This document shows positions 25,701 to 37,700 of a stretch of DNA of 64,000 nucleotides, piece by piece. The stretch lies in NCBI RefSeq assembly GCF_030463565.1, contig NC_134643.1, positions 75,079,721 to 75,143,720 on the forward strand, given 5' to 3'. Origin of the DNA: Pelecanus crispus (taxonomy: Eukaryota > Chordata > Aves > Pelecaniformes > Pelecanidae). The translations under genes were made by a program, and so were the position numbers. Under the pieces are notes generated by a model. It had not been told where the DNA came from. It did not search any database and saw nothing but the letters and a program-made list of their open reading frames with translations. The number at the start of each line of letters is the position of its first letter. Position 1 is the stretch's first letter.

Positions 25701-28700
25701 TAGCTAACTTGACCAGCAGTAACAGTGAGCTACAGCAATGTGTTTTTCAGTCCAGTGCAATGACTGCATTAAAGCCTGCTCATACTTCCTCCCTATTCAC
25801 ACTTTCTGATCACCCCGTTTAGTTAACTGGAAGAGCTGTTAGCAAACAGAAATAGTTTATAAGAACAAAATGTAATGTGTACAGTTTCTGCTCTTATGTT
25901 TAATATAGACTTATCAGCATCTTGGTGGTTTATATTTCAAAGAGGTAGTCATATTTGAAATGTTTTATATAATTCTTTGATAGATGAGATTACTAGATGA
26001 CTGGGTTTTGTATGTCTGAAAATACCATTAGCTGGAGTAGAGGAGATAGACCCCATTAAAATCAAATAGATGCTTTCCTTAAGATTTTCTTAATATCATG
26101 TAGGTTTCCTTAGGATCTGTAGGAAACCCATTCCCTCATCTTTTTTAACTTGAAAAATACGTATCTTCTGAAACTTGTGTCAGTGGAGAACAGACTAATG
26201 AGTAAGGGACAAAAAGAAAAAAACCAAACCATTACTAGTCCATTTAACTTTCCGGAAGCAGGAGAAATGTGTGAGGCTATAAATATTCAGGTAGTTTTGT
26301 CTCCCTTACAATCCAAATTCTTAGAAAGCTGGAGGAAGGCTTGATTAACTTAAACAGGCTTTGGATCAAATCAATGGGAGTTGGTGCAGGGCAACATTTT
26401 AGCACGTATGGAAAAACTCTTAAAATTTAATTAGTGCCATTGAAATCAATTATATTATGCATTTTCCATGTGCTTGGCTGTTTTGTTGAGCAAGATTGGT
26501 TTCTTCAATGCTTTCTCTACAGTCTAGCTGGACTGTAGCTTTCCAACATCTTTATTTCCCTTCTGGTGCTTTTTGGGAGCTTCAGACTGCATTTTCAGCT
26601 GTGCTGCTGCCCTAGGTGCCCTTTTCAGTCTCTAAGGCAAGAAGTTTATGTTAATTCCAGCCACTTATCTGTTGTCTTGTCAGAGCAGGTTTACTTCCCT
26701 GCCTACTGCTCCAAATCAAATATTCCTGCATCAGAGTTGGAACTGCCGTCAGGTCAGGGGAAAGGTTAAAGAAGCTAACAGTGTGTTGTGCCCTTCTCCT
26801 TTTCTTCCCATTGCTTGTAGAGTGTAGCAGAAGCTCATTCTCTGGTTTGACAAATATTTGATAAATATCTGTTATGAATAGTTTAGGTGAGATGCCTTGC
26901 AGAGGATGGACTAGAAAAGGTCCTTCCAGCCATATTTTCTTATGGTTGACTCACAACTGATTCAGAGCCTTGACTCCCTTTTGCTTTATCATTTGTTCTG
27001 TGGTTTATTACAAAGTGTACAATCAACATGATGCAATGATTCCAGGCTCCAGTCCAATTACATGTGCTAACATATTCTCAGATGAAGTGTCAGGGAAACT
27101 TTATGTTGAAAGATTTCTGGGTGTTCTCCCTGAGGTTGCAAAAGATATTTTGTTACATTTTGTTTCTCTTTATATTTGCATAGTAGGAAAATTAGGGCTT
27201 TCTTCCTGCTCAAAACTTATTATATTCTGGTGGGGTGACCCTGGCTGGATGCCAGGTGCCCTCCAAAGCCTCCTCAGCTGGACAGGGGGGGAGAAAATAC
27301 AATGAAAAAGCTCATGGGTTGAGATAAGGATGGGGGAGATCATTCACCAATTACCATCACAGGCAAAACAGACTCAACTCCGAGTAGGGTAATGAGAAAT
27401 AAAAACTAAATCTTAAAACACCTTCCTCCCACCCCTCCCTTCATCTTGGGCTTAACTTTGCTCCCAGTTTTCTCTACCTTGTCCCCCTGAGCAGCGCAGG
27501 GGGACAGGGAATGCGGGTTGCAGTCAGTTCATCAGACGTTGTCTCTGTCACTCCTTCCTCCTGTGGGGGAGGACTCCCCCTGAGTCTTCCCCTGCTCCAG
27601 CGTGGGGTCCCTCCCACTGGAGACAGGCCTCCACAAACTTCTCCAATGTGAGTCCTTCCCATGGGCTGCAGTTCTTCACAAACTGCTCCAGCATGCATCC
27701 CTTCCACGGGGTGCAGTCCTTCAGGAGCAGACTGCTCCAGCGTGGGTCCCCCATGGGGTCACAAGTCCTGCCAGCAAAGCTCCTCCAGCGTGGGCTCCTC
27801 TCTCCATGGATCCGGCCAGGAGCCTGCTCCAGTGTGGGCTTCCCATGGGGTCACAGCCTCCTTCAGGCATCCCCCTGCTCCAGCATGGGGTCCTCCCCGG
27901 GCTGCAGGTGGGTATCTGCTTCACCATTAACCTCCATGTGCTGCAGGGGCACAGCCTGCCTCACCATGGGCTTCACCACGGGCTGCAGGGGAATCTCTGC
28001 TCCGGCACCTGGAGCACCTCCTCCCCTCCTTCTTCACTGACCTTGGTGTTTGCAGAGTCGTTCCTCTCACATAGTCTCACTCTTCTCTCCAGCTGCAGTT
28101 GCGCAGTTTTTTTTCTGGCTCCCCTCCCCCTGCACCGCAAAATATGTTATCCCATAGGCGCTACCATTGTCGCTAATTGGCTCAGCCTTGGCCAGCGGCA
28201 GGTCTGTCTTGGAGCTGGCTGGCATTGGCTCTGTTGGACACAGGGGAATCTTCTAGCAGCTTCTTACAGAAGCCACCTCTGTAGCCCGCTCCCGCTACCA
28301 AAGCCTTGCCAGACAAACCCAATACTTATATCTTGGCACACTTCCCATTCTCAAGCCTCAGGCTCTGCTGTAAATTTAAAATAGTAACGATGGTAAAGGG
28401 ATTATAGGATAGCTTACATTAACTTCACTTTTTATACTTAGAAGTTGGTAATAGATTTCTAAGAATTTATTTAACTCTATCTTATTCTGGTTTGAGTTGG
28501 TAGAACTCTTATTGTTCTTATTGTTTCTACTATAGACTTTGTTATTGTGTTCAGAGCCAGAGAGGCCTTAGCCCTATACAGAAAGCAATGATCTCTGCCC
28601 CAGAAAACTAGCAGTCTTTTCCAAAGATGGGGATGGGAAAAGAAACAAAACCACAGACCTTGGTTTGCCCAAGGCCTGTAGGACATAAATCTCCTCTTTT

Positions 28701-31700
28701 TTACTCAAGTAGATGCTGCTGTGGTGTCAGCTAGTGATTAGTGGATAGAACTGAGGTAGCAAGTCAGACAAACTAGACAAAAATAACACCTGCTAGAAGA
28801 GGTTGTCGTTGGTTTCATCTACTGGAGCAGTGTTCAGCATTTCTATTTCTAAGACAGGGTTTAGGAACAGGCAGAACAGGTGATTGCTTATTTTGTCCCA
28901 ATGGAGAAAAGTACCAGTTTCCCTAACACCACATGCAGCCTCCATAACCTTTTCCTACTTTCTAGTTGCATAGCCTAGCACTGCTTCTGTCTGCTCTTAT
29001 GCCACTGATGGAGGAGTTAGCGTGTCATCCCTGATTCCTCTCAGAGTTTGGCAATGTTTGGCACAAGCCTTTTTTTTGTGTGCAGTAGTAGCTGTTAAGC
29101 ATGATTCATGATGTCTGTCTACAGAAAACAGGCCCATGTGGTGAAGGCTCTTCCTGGATCAGGTTGCGATTCCCTGTGGGCTGCTCGTAGTAGCTGCTCT
29201 ACAGGAGCAATTATGTGCAGCATATTACTGTGTACTAGTAAGTAGTCCTAACCCTGCTGTGTGAGGCTACTGGGCTGGAATATCTAACGGATGAGCTTCT
29301 CCAGCCAGCTAAGATCACTGCTTCGGTCAGTAACAAAATGGGGGCAATCCTCTGCCACCTGCAGCTCAGCATCTGGAAAGTGATGGAGCTGAATGAGTTA
29401 CAGGAGAAAGGTGGTAGCTTGCTCATTGCCTGCAAGGCCAAAAAACCCCTTGTTTAAGAGAAGAGAGGGTTTCAGCTTCCAGAGGTGAATTAAGAAGCCG
29501 CTTTTTTCAGCCTAGTTAGTATCCTCAACCTAGTTCACCACCACTGCTTCTCTTTGGCAGTGCAAACCTCATCTCCTCAGCCTGTCACGTACGAGGAGCC
29601 TCAGGTTCAGGAGGCCAGGCAGAAGGTGTTGTGGGGCAAAAGTAGCTGCTCCAGCAGAACAAATGGCTTCCTGGGATAGAGATGTGTGTGCTGGGGAGGG
29701 CCCAAAAGCAATGATGAGGCTGTAAGGACTGAAAGGTAGGAACATGACATCCTCATCCCTGGAGCCCTCCTCAAAACCATTCTGTCTAGTCCCAGCCTTG
29801 TTCTCTCCAACTCCTCCTGGCTATGCTTTGTTACCTTTCCCCTTCATAGTAATTCCTCTTGTTCTTTGTAATCTGTCTCCTTCTCAAAATTTGCTCTGCT
29901 ACTACAACCACATTTTGCTGTTCACAAGTGCAAGGGCAAAACAAGTTATTCAATTTTGCCTATGCTTCCGTGTCTGTTATTGCATCAGAAGGCCCTGATC
30001 TTTCCTAGGATATGCTTACAAACTCAGCATAAGTAATAAAAAATAATAATTGCAGTTGCTTTGTGATCTTGAATGAATCACCTTGACTAGAAGTCAGGGA
30101 GGTTACTTATTTCATCAGGATAGATTACAGTCAGTCTTACTGAGTGGATGTTAATGTTTTGAGGATCTCTGCTGAAACTTGCTTTTATAGTTAGGTAACT
30201 TGTAAGGTATTTTACAGCTGAGGCTGCCAGTTCTGTTTTTACTCAAGTGATAGAAATGTTTGGCCCAGCACAGTGTTTAGAAAAGTTTGGGTGTGCTACA
30301 GCTGCTCAACCTACTGCTTATGGTCTAGTATTTTCAGTGCAGTGAAAATAACCGCATCCAAGGATCATTTGGAAAAGCATTGGCAAAACTTGATGGAAAC
30401 AGTAGGATGCACCTACCTGAGACAGCTCTCTAGGGTAAGAAAGGTAGGAATGTAGTAATGAGAGTAACGCTCTGGCCAGAGGCTGCTGTCAGCTCCAAAT
30501 CCACTTAAGGCTATTGCAAAAGCTGGGTAGAATAAGCATTAAACTGACATCTTGGCTAGGGGCACCAGAATGTCTTGCTACAGCTTTGGTTAAAATTGAT
30601 GCTGACCAGCATGCCACTTTTCATTTGACTTAGCTCATAATTGACAAGATCTGTTTTGACCAAGTGATGAATTTTAGTTTCAGGAGGTCACAATGTATCT
30701 TCTTTACTTGGACTGGGTAAAGCTTCGCTCTGGAAGAAGTTGCATTGGCATCAGCAGGCCCTTTTCAGATGAGGGGCTATTCAAAACAGTACATCTGGTC
30801 GAGACAGTGGTTGTTAGTAGGTGTAGTGTTGCTATATAAACCCTGAAAATCAACAGTATCCAGCTGGCTTCCCCACCACTCCCATTTGCCTACCATAGGC
30901 AGGGCAATCTCTTTTTTCCTATTTCTTACTGGAGTGCCCTGGGTTGAGACCTAGGCACATATATATGTATCTTGTATGTACTGTACTGCTGCGACATGGA
31001 GAGTTTGCAGGGCTGGAACTACATCTTTGTCATTTTACTTTAGGCAACGGGCTGAATAGCTGCACTCAATAGACTGTGTGCCACATCTGTTTCTTTCTTT
31101 ATCTCCTTTATCCTTTTTGTTCCTGGTTTTACAGGTTTTGCTTCCAATTTAATGGTTTTATTAGGCAGCAGCGTCAGAAGGTGCTTGAGAGCATGTTGAT
31201 AAACAAAGCAAGCAAAACACAAGCCTAGTTGAAAATTGCTCTTTATATTGGCAGTACAAACAGAGGAGATCTGGATGGCTTTTAGTGCCGATCCGTAATG
31301 CACCCTTAATATGCTGCTTTCAGGGCTGGGGGAATGTTGACAAAGGAAAGAAATAAATTGCCATTTATAAAGGTCATAGGTGATACCATGGTAGCACTGT
31401 GATAATTTTTTTAATGAGTGATATTGAAGTCATAGGTATTGATACTTAATCATCGGTACTCCTGGTGTTAGTCACCTGGCCTTGCTCTGCTCTCTTTGTG
31501 TGGGTTCTTCTGAGTGATTGGTTTCCCTCCTGCTGGTGCTGCTTGAACAGCATCACAAAATGCTGGGACAGGACTTTGGGGCAAGTTAAGCCAAAGGGGC
31601 TGTGGACCAGGTGAGGTGGTGTGTAGGGGGTGTTATTACTCAGGGACCTAGAAAAGGTTGAGGGTGGTGGCAGTACTTCATGCTGCAGACCACACTGTGG

Positions 31701-34700
31701 GAGAGAGTACTCCAAGGATGGGTTGTCCAACCCCCCCCCCCCCCCCCCCCGCTCCCCCGCATCCCCCTCTATGGAAAAAAAAAGATTGAATGTATTGCAG
31801 CACTTGATGGTGTCTTGACATAAAAAGCATAGGGTTTCTGAAAGATTTGGGTGGTTTTGCACACATTTAACTTGCACTACTCGCTGCTTGGTAAAAGGAG
31901 GGAGAAAAATAAAATAGAATGAATAAGGCAGAAGAAGAGCCTTAAGAAAGGGCCTTAAGAAAGTAATGGCCGAAAAAACCTTAAATGTGTTTCCTGAGAG
32001 CTTAACAGGATTATAAGGATCAGGAAGATTGCCTTTTTGCCTGTTTAATGACTGTTGCCCTACTGGTCTGTGTGGTTTAGCCCATGTTTGAGGTCTTGTA
32101 CAGGGTGTTCTTACTGTTGTTTGAAGGAAGTGTTATGGGTCAAGTGTCGTACCTGATATTGTCGAGTCAGGTGTTTGCAAAAGGTGTTTGCCAAAAAAAG
32201 AAAAATGAAAGCTGGTTTCCCTAAATGCTGAAGGAGGTGAGAAACAGCAGATAGGCTCCTTGTTCAGAGTGTGCAGTTCCAGGATGCTCTGTGGTCCAGA
32301 AACTTCTTGCTTCTTTTCTGCATAAGCATCATAGCTACCTACCCCTCTAGGCTTTCTGCCTTCAAGTGACTCAACCTGAAATCCGGTCCAGTGATTTCTG
32401 TTTGTGACTGCAGAAAGACCCCAATCCTTGGGGCTGAGAGCTAAGCCCTGTGGGCTACTACTGCTCTGAGCCATAGTCACTGCTGAGTGACCGCCCATCA
32501 CACAGGAGTACCCATTTTATTGAACTTGCAGGAGTGAGTGCTTGGCCCGCCTCTTATCTCTAATGAGCCAGCGTAGGGATGACTCTGGATCTGGGACCCT
32601 CTTTGTATTAACCATTAGAGCATGACAGTGTGCATGTGTTTGATCAGCATATTTTTATTAAGTTACCACTCACATGACAGAGACTCTGTCCAAGGCTCTC
32701 TTGAACCCCAGGTCTCCAAATCTGGAGAAGTATCTTTGATGGCAAAACTGGGTCAAAGCCCAAATGCTCCCAAGTGAACGTGTTTCTTCACTTGTGGTTG
32801 CATCTTGCCGCTCACTCTACCTGTGCTTGTGGGCCTGTGAGAAGAGCCAGGTGTAAAATCCTTCCCCATACTTAAAGTAAAAGCTATTTGTTAACCCTGA
32901 TGAGCTTAGAAAACTGTTTTATACTGCTGCCTTTCAACTAGTTGTGCTACCACAACTGAGGAAGTGGCACACTAAGGCATAAAAGCAGAAATCGGCACAC
33001 TGATGGGAGTTCTAGGGGATGACACTCCAATGATAATTCTGGTCCCCAGGCCAGTTTATTGTAAAGATAATTACCTTAATGAAAATAATGTGAGATGAGA
33101 CAGAAGGCTTGACTTCAGGGAGAGCTGTTAATACCAGTGGCAGTAGGAGTTCTTTAGAAGCTGTGATTCTGTCCAGAGATAAAGCCAAGGATAGAACTGT
33201 GTCCTACACCCTCACTTAAGCCCCACTGACATCCTGCTCCTGCATAAGTGTTTTCCTGAGCTGAGTCTTGCATTGTGGATAATTGCAAACACTCCTTTGT
33301 GGCTTTTATTTTGATCCATGCTTTTCTGTGATATCTTCTTTTCCAAAGCATGTGGTAAGAGGTTGTCAGGTAAAATTCATTTTTATTTTCAGGACACCAT
33401 TAAGTAGTGCTTTTCCCATTGGAGCATTCACTGTCAGCAAGATAAAGGGTACTATAAAGACTTAAGAAGAGTAATTGTTGTTTCATCAGATTATGTATTA
33501 GTTCAACCAGGCTAATGCACTGTAATATCTAGACAAGCCCTATAATTAGAGATAGTTTGAAACAAGCTTTTAGCTATTCATGTGCCCCAGCTCTAAGTTA
33601 ATTTCACATTTAAGCCATTAAGGAAAAAAAAAACCCAAACCCAAACCAACCAATCAATAAAAAATAGGCCACGTTCATTGAACGCATCTTGAAAATCAGG
33701 TTGTTTACAGAGACAGGGGTGCATGTTCTTTTTCAAAAGCTTGGAACTAATTTTTTCTCATTTTGCAAAGTGTGTGCAGAGTCTGAGAAGTCAAAGTCAG
33801 TGATATCTCTTGCAGAACCGCCTTTTTAGTGCATGTGCAAATCATTTGAACAATAGTCTGAACTACCTGTGTTCCAGTCTATTCTATATGTGCCCAACGT
33901 AGAGGAGTAAGATTTCACTTGGGGGTCCATAAGAAGGGTCAATGCTTTGTGAGTCACGTTAGGAAGGAAAATGGAGCTTTGAATACAATTATGTGTTGAA
34001 TTCTTCCTCGCCTCTGACCAGCACAGTTTAAATGCTCAGATGGCATAGAAAGAGAATGGAGAGGGTGGATCAAGAGTCTGCCCACTTCATAGCCCTCTCT
34101 AGTTGTTTAGTCCTTATCTGTGTATAAAAGGGGAGACATGCCAGAGATCCTACTTTCCTTCTTCCTCTGCTGTTCTTTAGGATGATTCATACCATACGAG
34201 CTACTACAAAAAAAAAAAAAAAAAAAAAAAATTAACTCTATCCCAGTCAAAACCAGTACAAAAAACTGTGCTGCATTTCTGCAGCTAGTCATGGCTTGTA
34301 AGAGAAGGTCTCTACAGTTAATCATGCAAGAAAACATTTAGCCTTCTTTGCTAATGGGATCTTTCTAGGAAAAGATGAATGTGAATGAACAAGCTTATGT
34401 GACCCAGGTAATCTGCTGAGTGCTGGCTCTGATCTCTCACATTGGTTTTATACATTAAAGGAAAATCAGCGTAACATATCTACTTAGTTGTGAGGGGGAT
34501 TAATTTCTGATGATCGGCTTACATTCTGAGGTACAGCAATTGGGTGTTTCTGGAACTTGTATAGATGTGTTAATCTAAATGTCCAAGAAATTTTCATTTG
34601 CTAATTTTCTGGTTTTACACCTTGTACTGCTTCCTCCACTTAACAGTGCCTCAAAATCTGCTAACTGCATTGGTATAAGCAGCACTGTGTGTATGTGTGC

Positions 34701-37700
34701 ATACGCTCTATGCATACTTTGTCAGCTACTTAGAGGTTAGCCGCCTTTAACCATTCTGTCGTTAAATGTCCCCACAGATAAAATATTGCATTTGTCCACG
34801 TTCACTGGTGCAGAATCATTTTTAAATCAGTCTGACTTAATTATTTTTATACACTTCTGTTGTGGTTTAGCCCCAGTCGGCAACCGAGCACCACACAGCC
34901 ACTCATTCACCACCCCTGCCCCAGCGGGATGGGGGAGAGAATCAGAAGAGCAAAAGTAAGAAAAACTTGTGGGTTGAGATAAGAACAGTTTAATAGTTGA
35001 AATATAATAATTATAATAATAATAAATTGTAAAGAAAAGGAAAACGAGAGAGAGAGAAACAAAATCCAGGAAAAACAAGTGATGCCACCACTCACCACCT
35101 GCCGACCAACACCCATTCAGTCCCCAAGCAGTGATCGCAGCCCCCTGACCAGCTTCCCCAAGTTTGTATACCGAGCATGACATCTTATGGTGTGGAATAG
35201 CTCTTTGGCCAGTTTGGATCAGCTGGCTTAGCTGTGCCCCCTCCCAGCTTCTTGTGCACCTGGCAGAGCATGGGAAGCTGAAAAAGTCCTTGACTTGTGT
35301 AAGCACTACTTAGCAACAACTAAAACACCAGTGTGTTATCAACGTTCTCATACTAAATCCAAAACATAGCATTGTGCCAGCTGCTAGGAGGGAAATTAAC
35401 TCTATTCCAGCCAAAACCAGGACAACTTCATTTTTGTCTTCATGTTCCTTCAGGCTTCAGACTTGATTATCACCCCAGCTACGACTTTCAAGGAAAAACC
35501 GGACCCCAGTGGTTTGGTATTTGGAACTGTGTTCACTGACAATATGCTGATAATTGAATGGTCCTTGGCTTCAGGATGGAAGAAACCTTATATCAAGCCG
35601 CTTGAGAATCTTTCGCTGCATCCAGCCTCCTCGTCTCTGCATTATGCTATAGAAGTGAGTACTGAATCAATTTGGAAACTGCTATTTTGTTTCATTAGCT
35701 CTTGAAGCCATAGCTTTGTAATAAAAGGACTATTACTGTCTTAAGTTCATTAGTATTGAGTTACGTTTTGTTTTGTTAACTGATGTCCTTCCAGAATAAT
35801 TCCATTATTTACAAAGGGTAATGTTTATGTTGGTATAACTCAGAAGCAACTCTGGCCTGTGGATTTCAGCTCACTTAACTTTCTAGCCTAGTGAAGGTGA
35901 GCCCTTTCTTGTGTGGTGACAAATTAATTTGAGAAAGCATTCTAGTTCACTGATGGTGGATTGGTCCAATTACTATCTCTGATGTAACTTAATGAAGCAC
36001 TGGATAAGACCGCATGAGATTCCAAGAGTAGCTTTAATTTGGGGACTGAACATGCACTTTGTGAAAGTTACTTTAAGCTGTTTTAAAGGTTCATAGCTTG
36101 GATTGCAGGACAGACTAGACATGCTTGTTTGCAACTCCGAACAAGTCTGGAGTGCTCCAAACTAGATCTGATGCATTCAGAATATACAAGTGTATTTAAA
36201 CAAGGAACTTTGGAAAGTGAAATGTTAAGTCGGAAACCAGCGTGGTTACAGTTTCCGTGCTTAGCTGCTTACTGTCTAAAGCTGCCTTTTGTGTCTCCAG
36301 AGCAGCTTTGGCTATACTCACATCTGTGTGAGAGCCTCAGTAGGGCACATATGCTGAAATGGAAGCCTGCTTCTCCTCCCACTTCTGGGTAGGTGTATCT
36401 CCACTGAAGTTAGTGGAGTTGCTTGTGCTGCTTTTATTATTTTCTTTTTATTTATTTATTTTTTTTTTAACCACTAGTATAAGGGAAGATCAAGCTTTTC
36501 CCTGCTAGTTGTCCCTGAGCTCCTGCCTTCACCATTTTTTATTGTTGCTGGTTTTTCCCCATCTAGTCACCAAGCCTCCAAAGGTCCTGTTTACATTACA
36601 ACAGGCCCCTGTGACTAAGGCTGCAGCTCTTGATCTGCCCAAGAAGTAAGAAACCACGCTGGAGTCCCAAATCTGTATTTCACTCTTAGTAGCATATTGC
36701 CTTAATGCTTGGCCTCTGGCCTAGTCTGAAATCATTGCTAATATGAATATGCTCTTATTTTTTTTTCCCATTTTTTTTTATTCTTTTACCCTTATTGCAT
36801 CACGTTTCCTCTAGCCAAGAGGACAGACAGAGGAGAATCTGGTGCCAATGCTGTGGCTCAATGAATACACAGTGGGTATAATAAAAACAATGAATTTGGC
36901 ATTCCCTCCCCTTTCTCCTTGCCCTTCATGATGCAGTGTGATAGTCTGGATCTGCTGAACTCCAGATCCAGTTCCTGTGATGTACAGATGTCAGATAATA
37001 ATTGTTTGCACACCACTGTAGCAACCAACCATCAAGCAACCACAGCAGTTGCTTTTATTCAGGTTGAGCATTTCTGGAACACATCACTGTCTCCCTTTTT
37101 AATGAGTGAAAGGTTTTACTGAGCTCTGGAAGGTTAAAAGTATTTCTTTTTGGAGAAAAAGATTTAACAGCTTGAGAAGGCTTTGTGTTTCAGTAATGAT
37201 GTGATTCTTGCTTCTCTCAAACCATTGATCAAATCTTGGTAGTAACATTCCTTCCTCTTCCCTCTCATTAAAAGTTCTGTGAATGTGTTTGGGAGAAGGG
37301 TGGGGGGAAACAACTGTTCTGTGATAAGAAAGTAGCATTACAGAAATGTGGTATCAGTTAGTAACCGGCCCAGTAGAAATCGTATCAAAGTATCAACCAT
37401 ATCACCAGCTATGCCATCCTTTATTAAAGATAGAATTTTTTTCTTGTAGATACAATGTCTATCCTAGGAACAGTTTCTTTTTCAAAACTGCATACAAAGC
37501 TTTTAATAAGGTTGGCATTGCCATAGGAATAAGATAAATTTTGAAGACAAAAAGTTCTGGGTTCTAATTCTGGTTCTGCTACATAGTTGGCATGTAGCCT
37601 AAGGAAAATTGCTGGGATTCCTGCAACTGAGTTACAACCCAATTAAAATTTGTCATGTGGAAGGACCTAGCTCTGTCATGGGACTGCAGAAAAGGTTTCT

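Noticed and set aside
27602..28384. 260-codon + strand open frame plus several overlapping frames
   Set aside because: It is produced by the tandem units of the long LTR; repetitive composition, no domain and no splice context.
31446..31877. 143-codon minus-strand frame containing a glycine run
   Set aside because: The glycine run is simply the C20 tract read in reverse; no family motif.
34853..35429. Full provirus spanning the two LTR copies in intron 2
   Set aside because: The LTR at 34858-35424 has its own perfect duplication on both sides, and no viral coding sequence lies between the copies.
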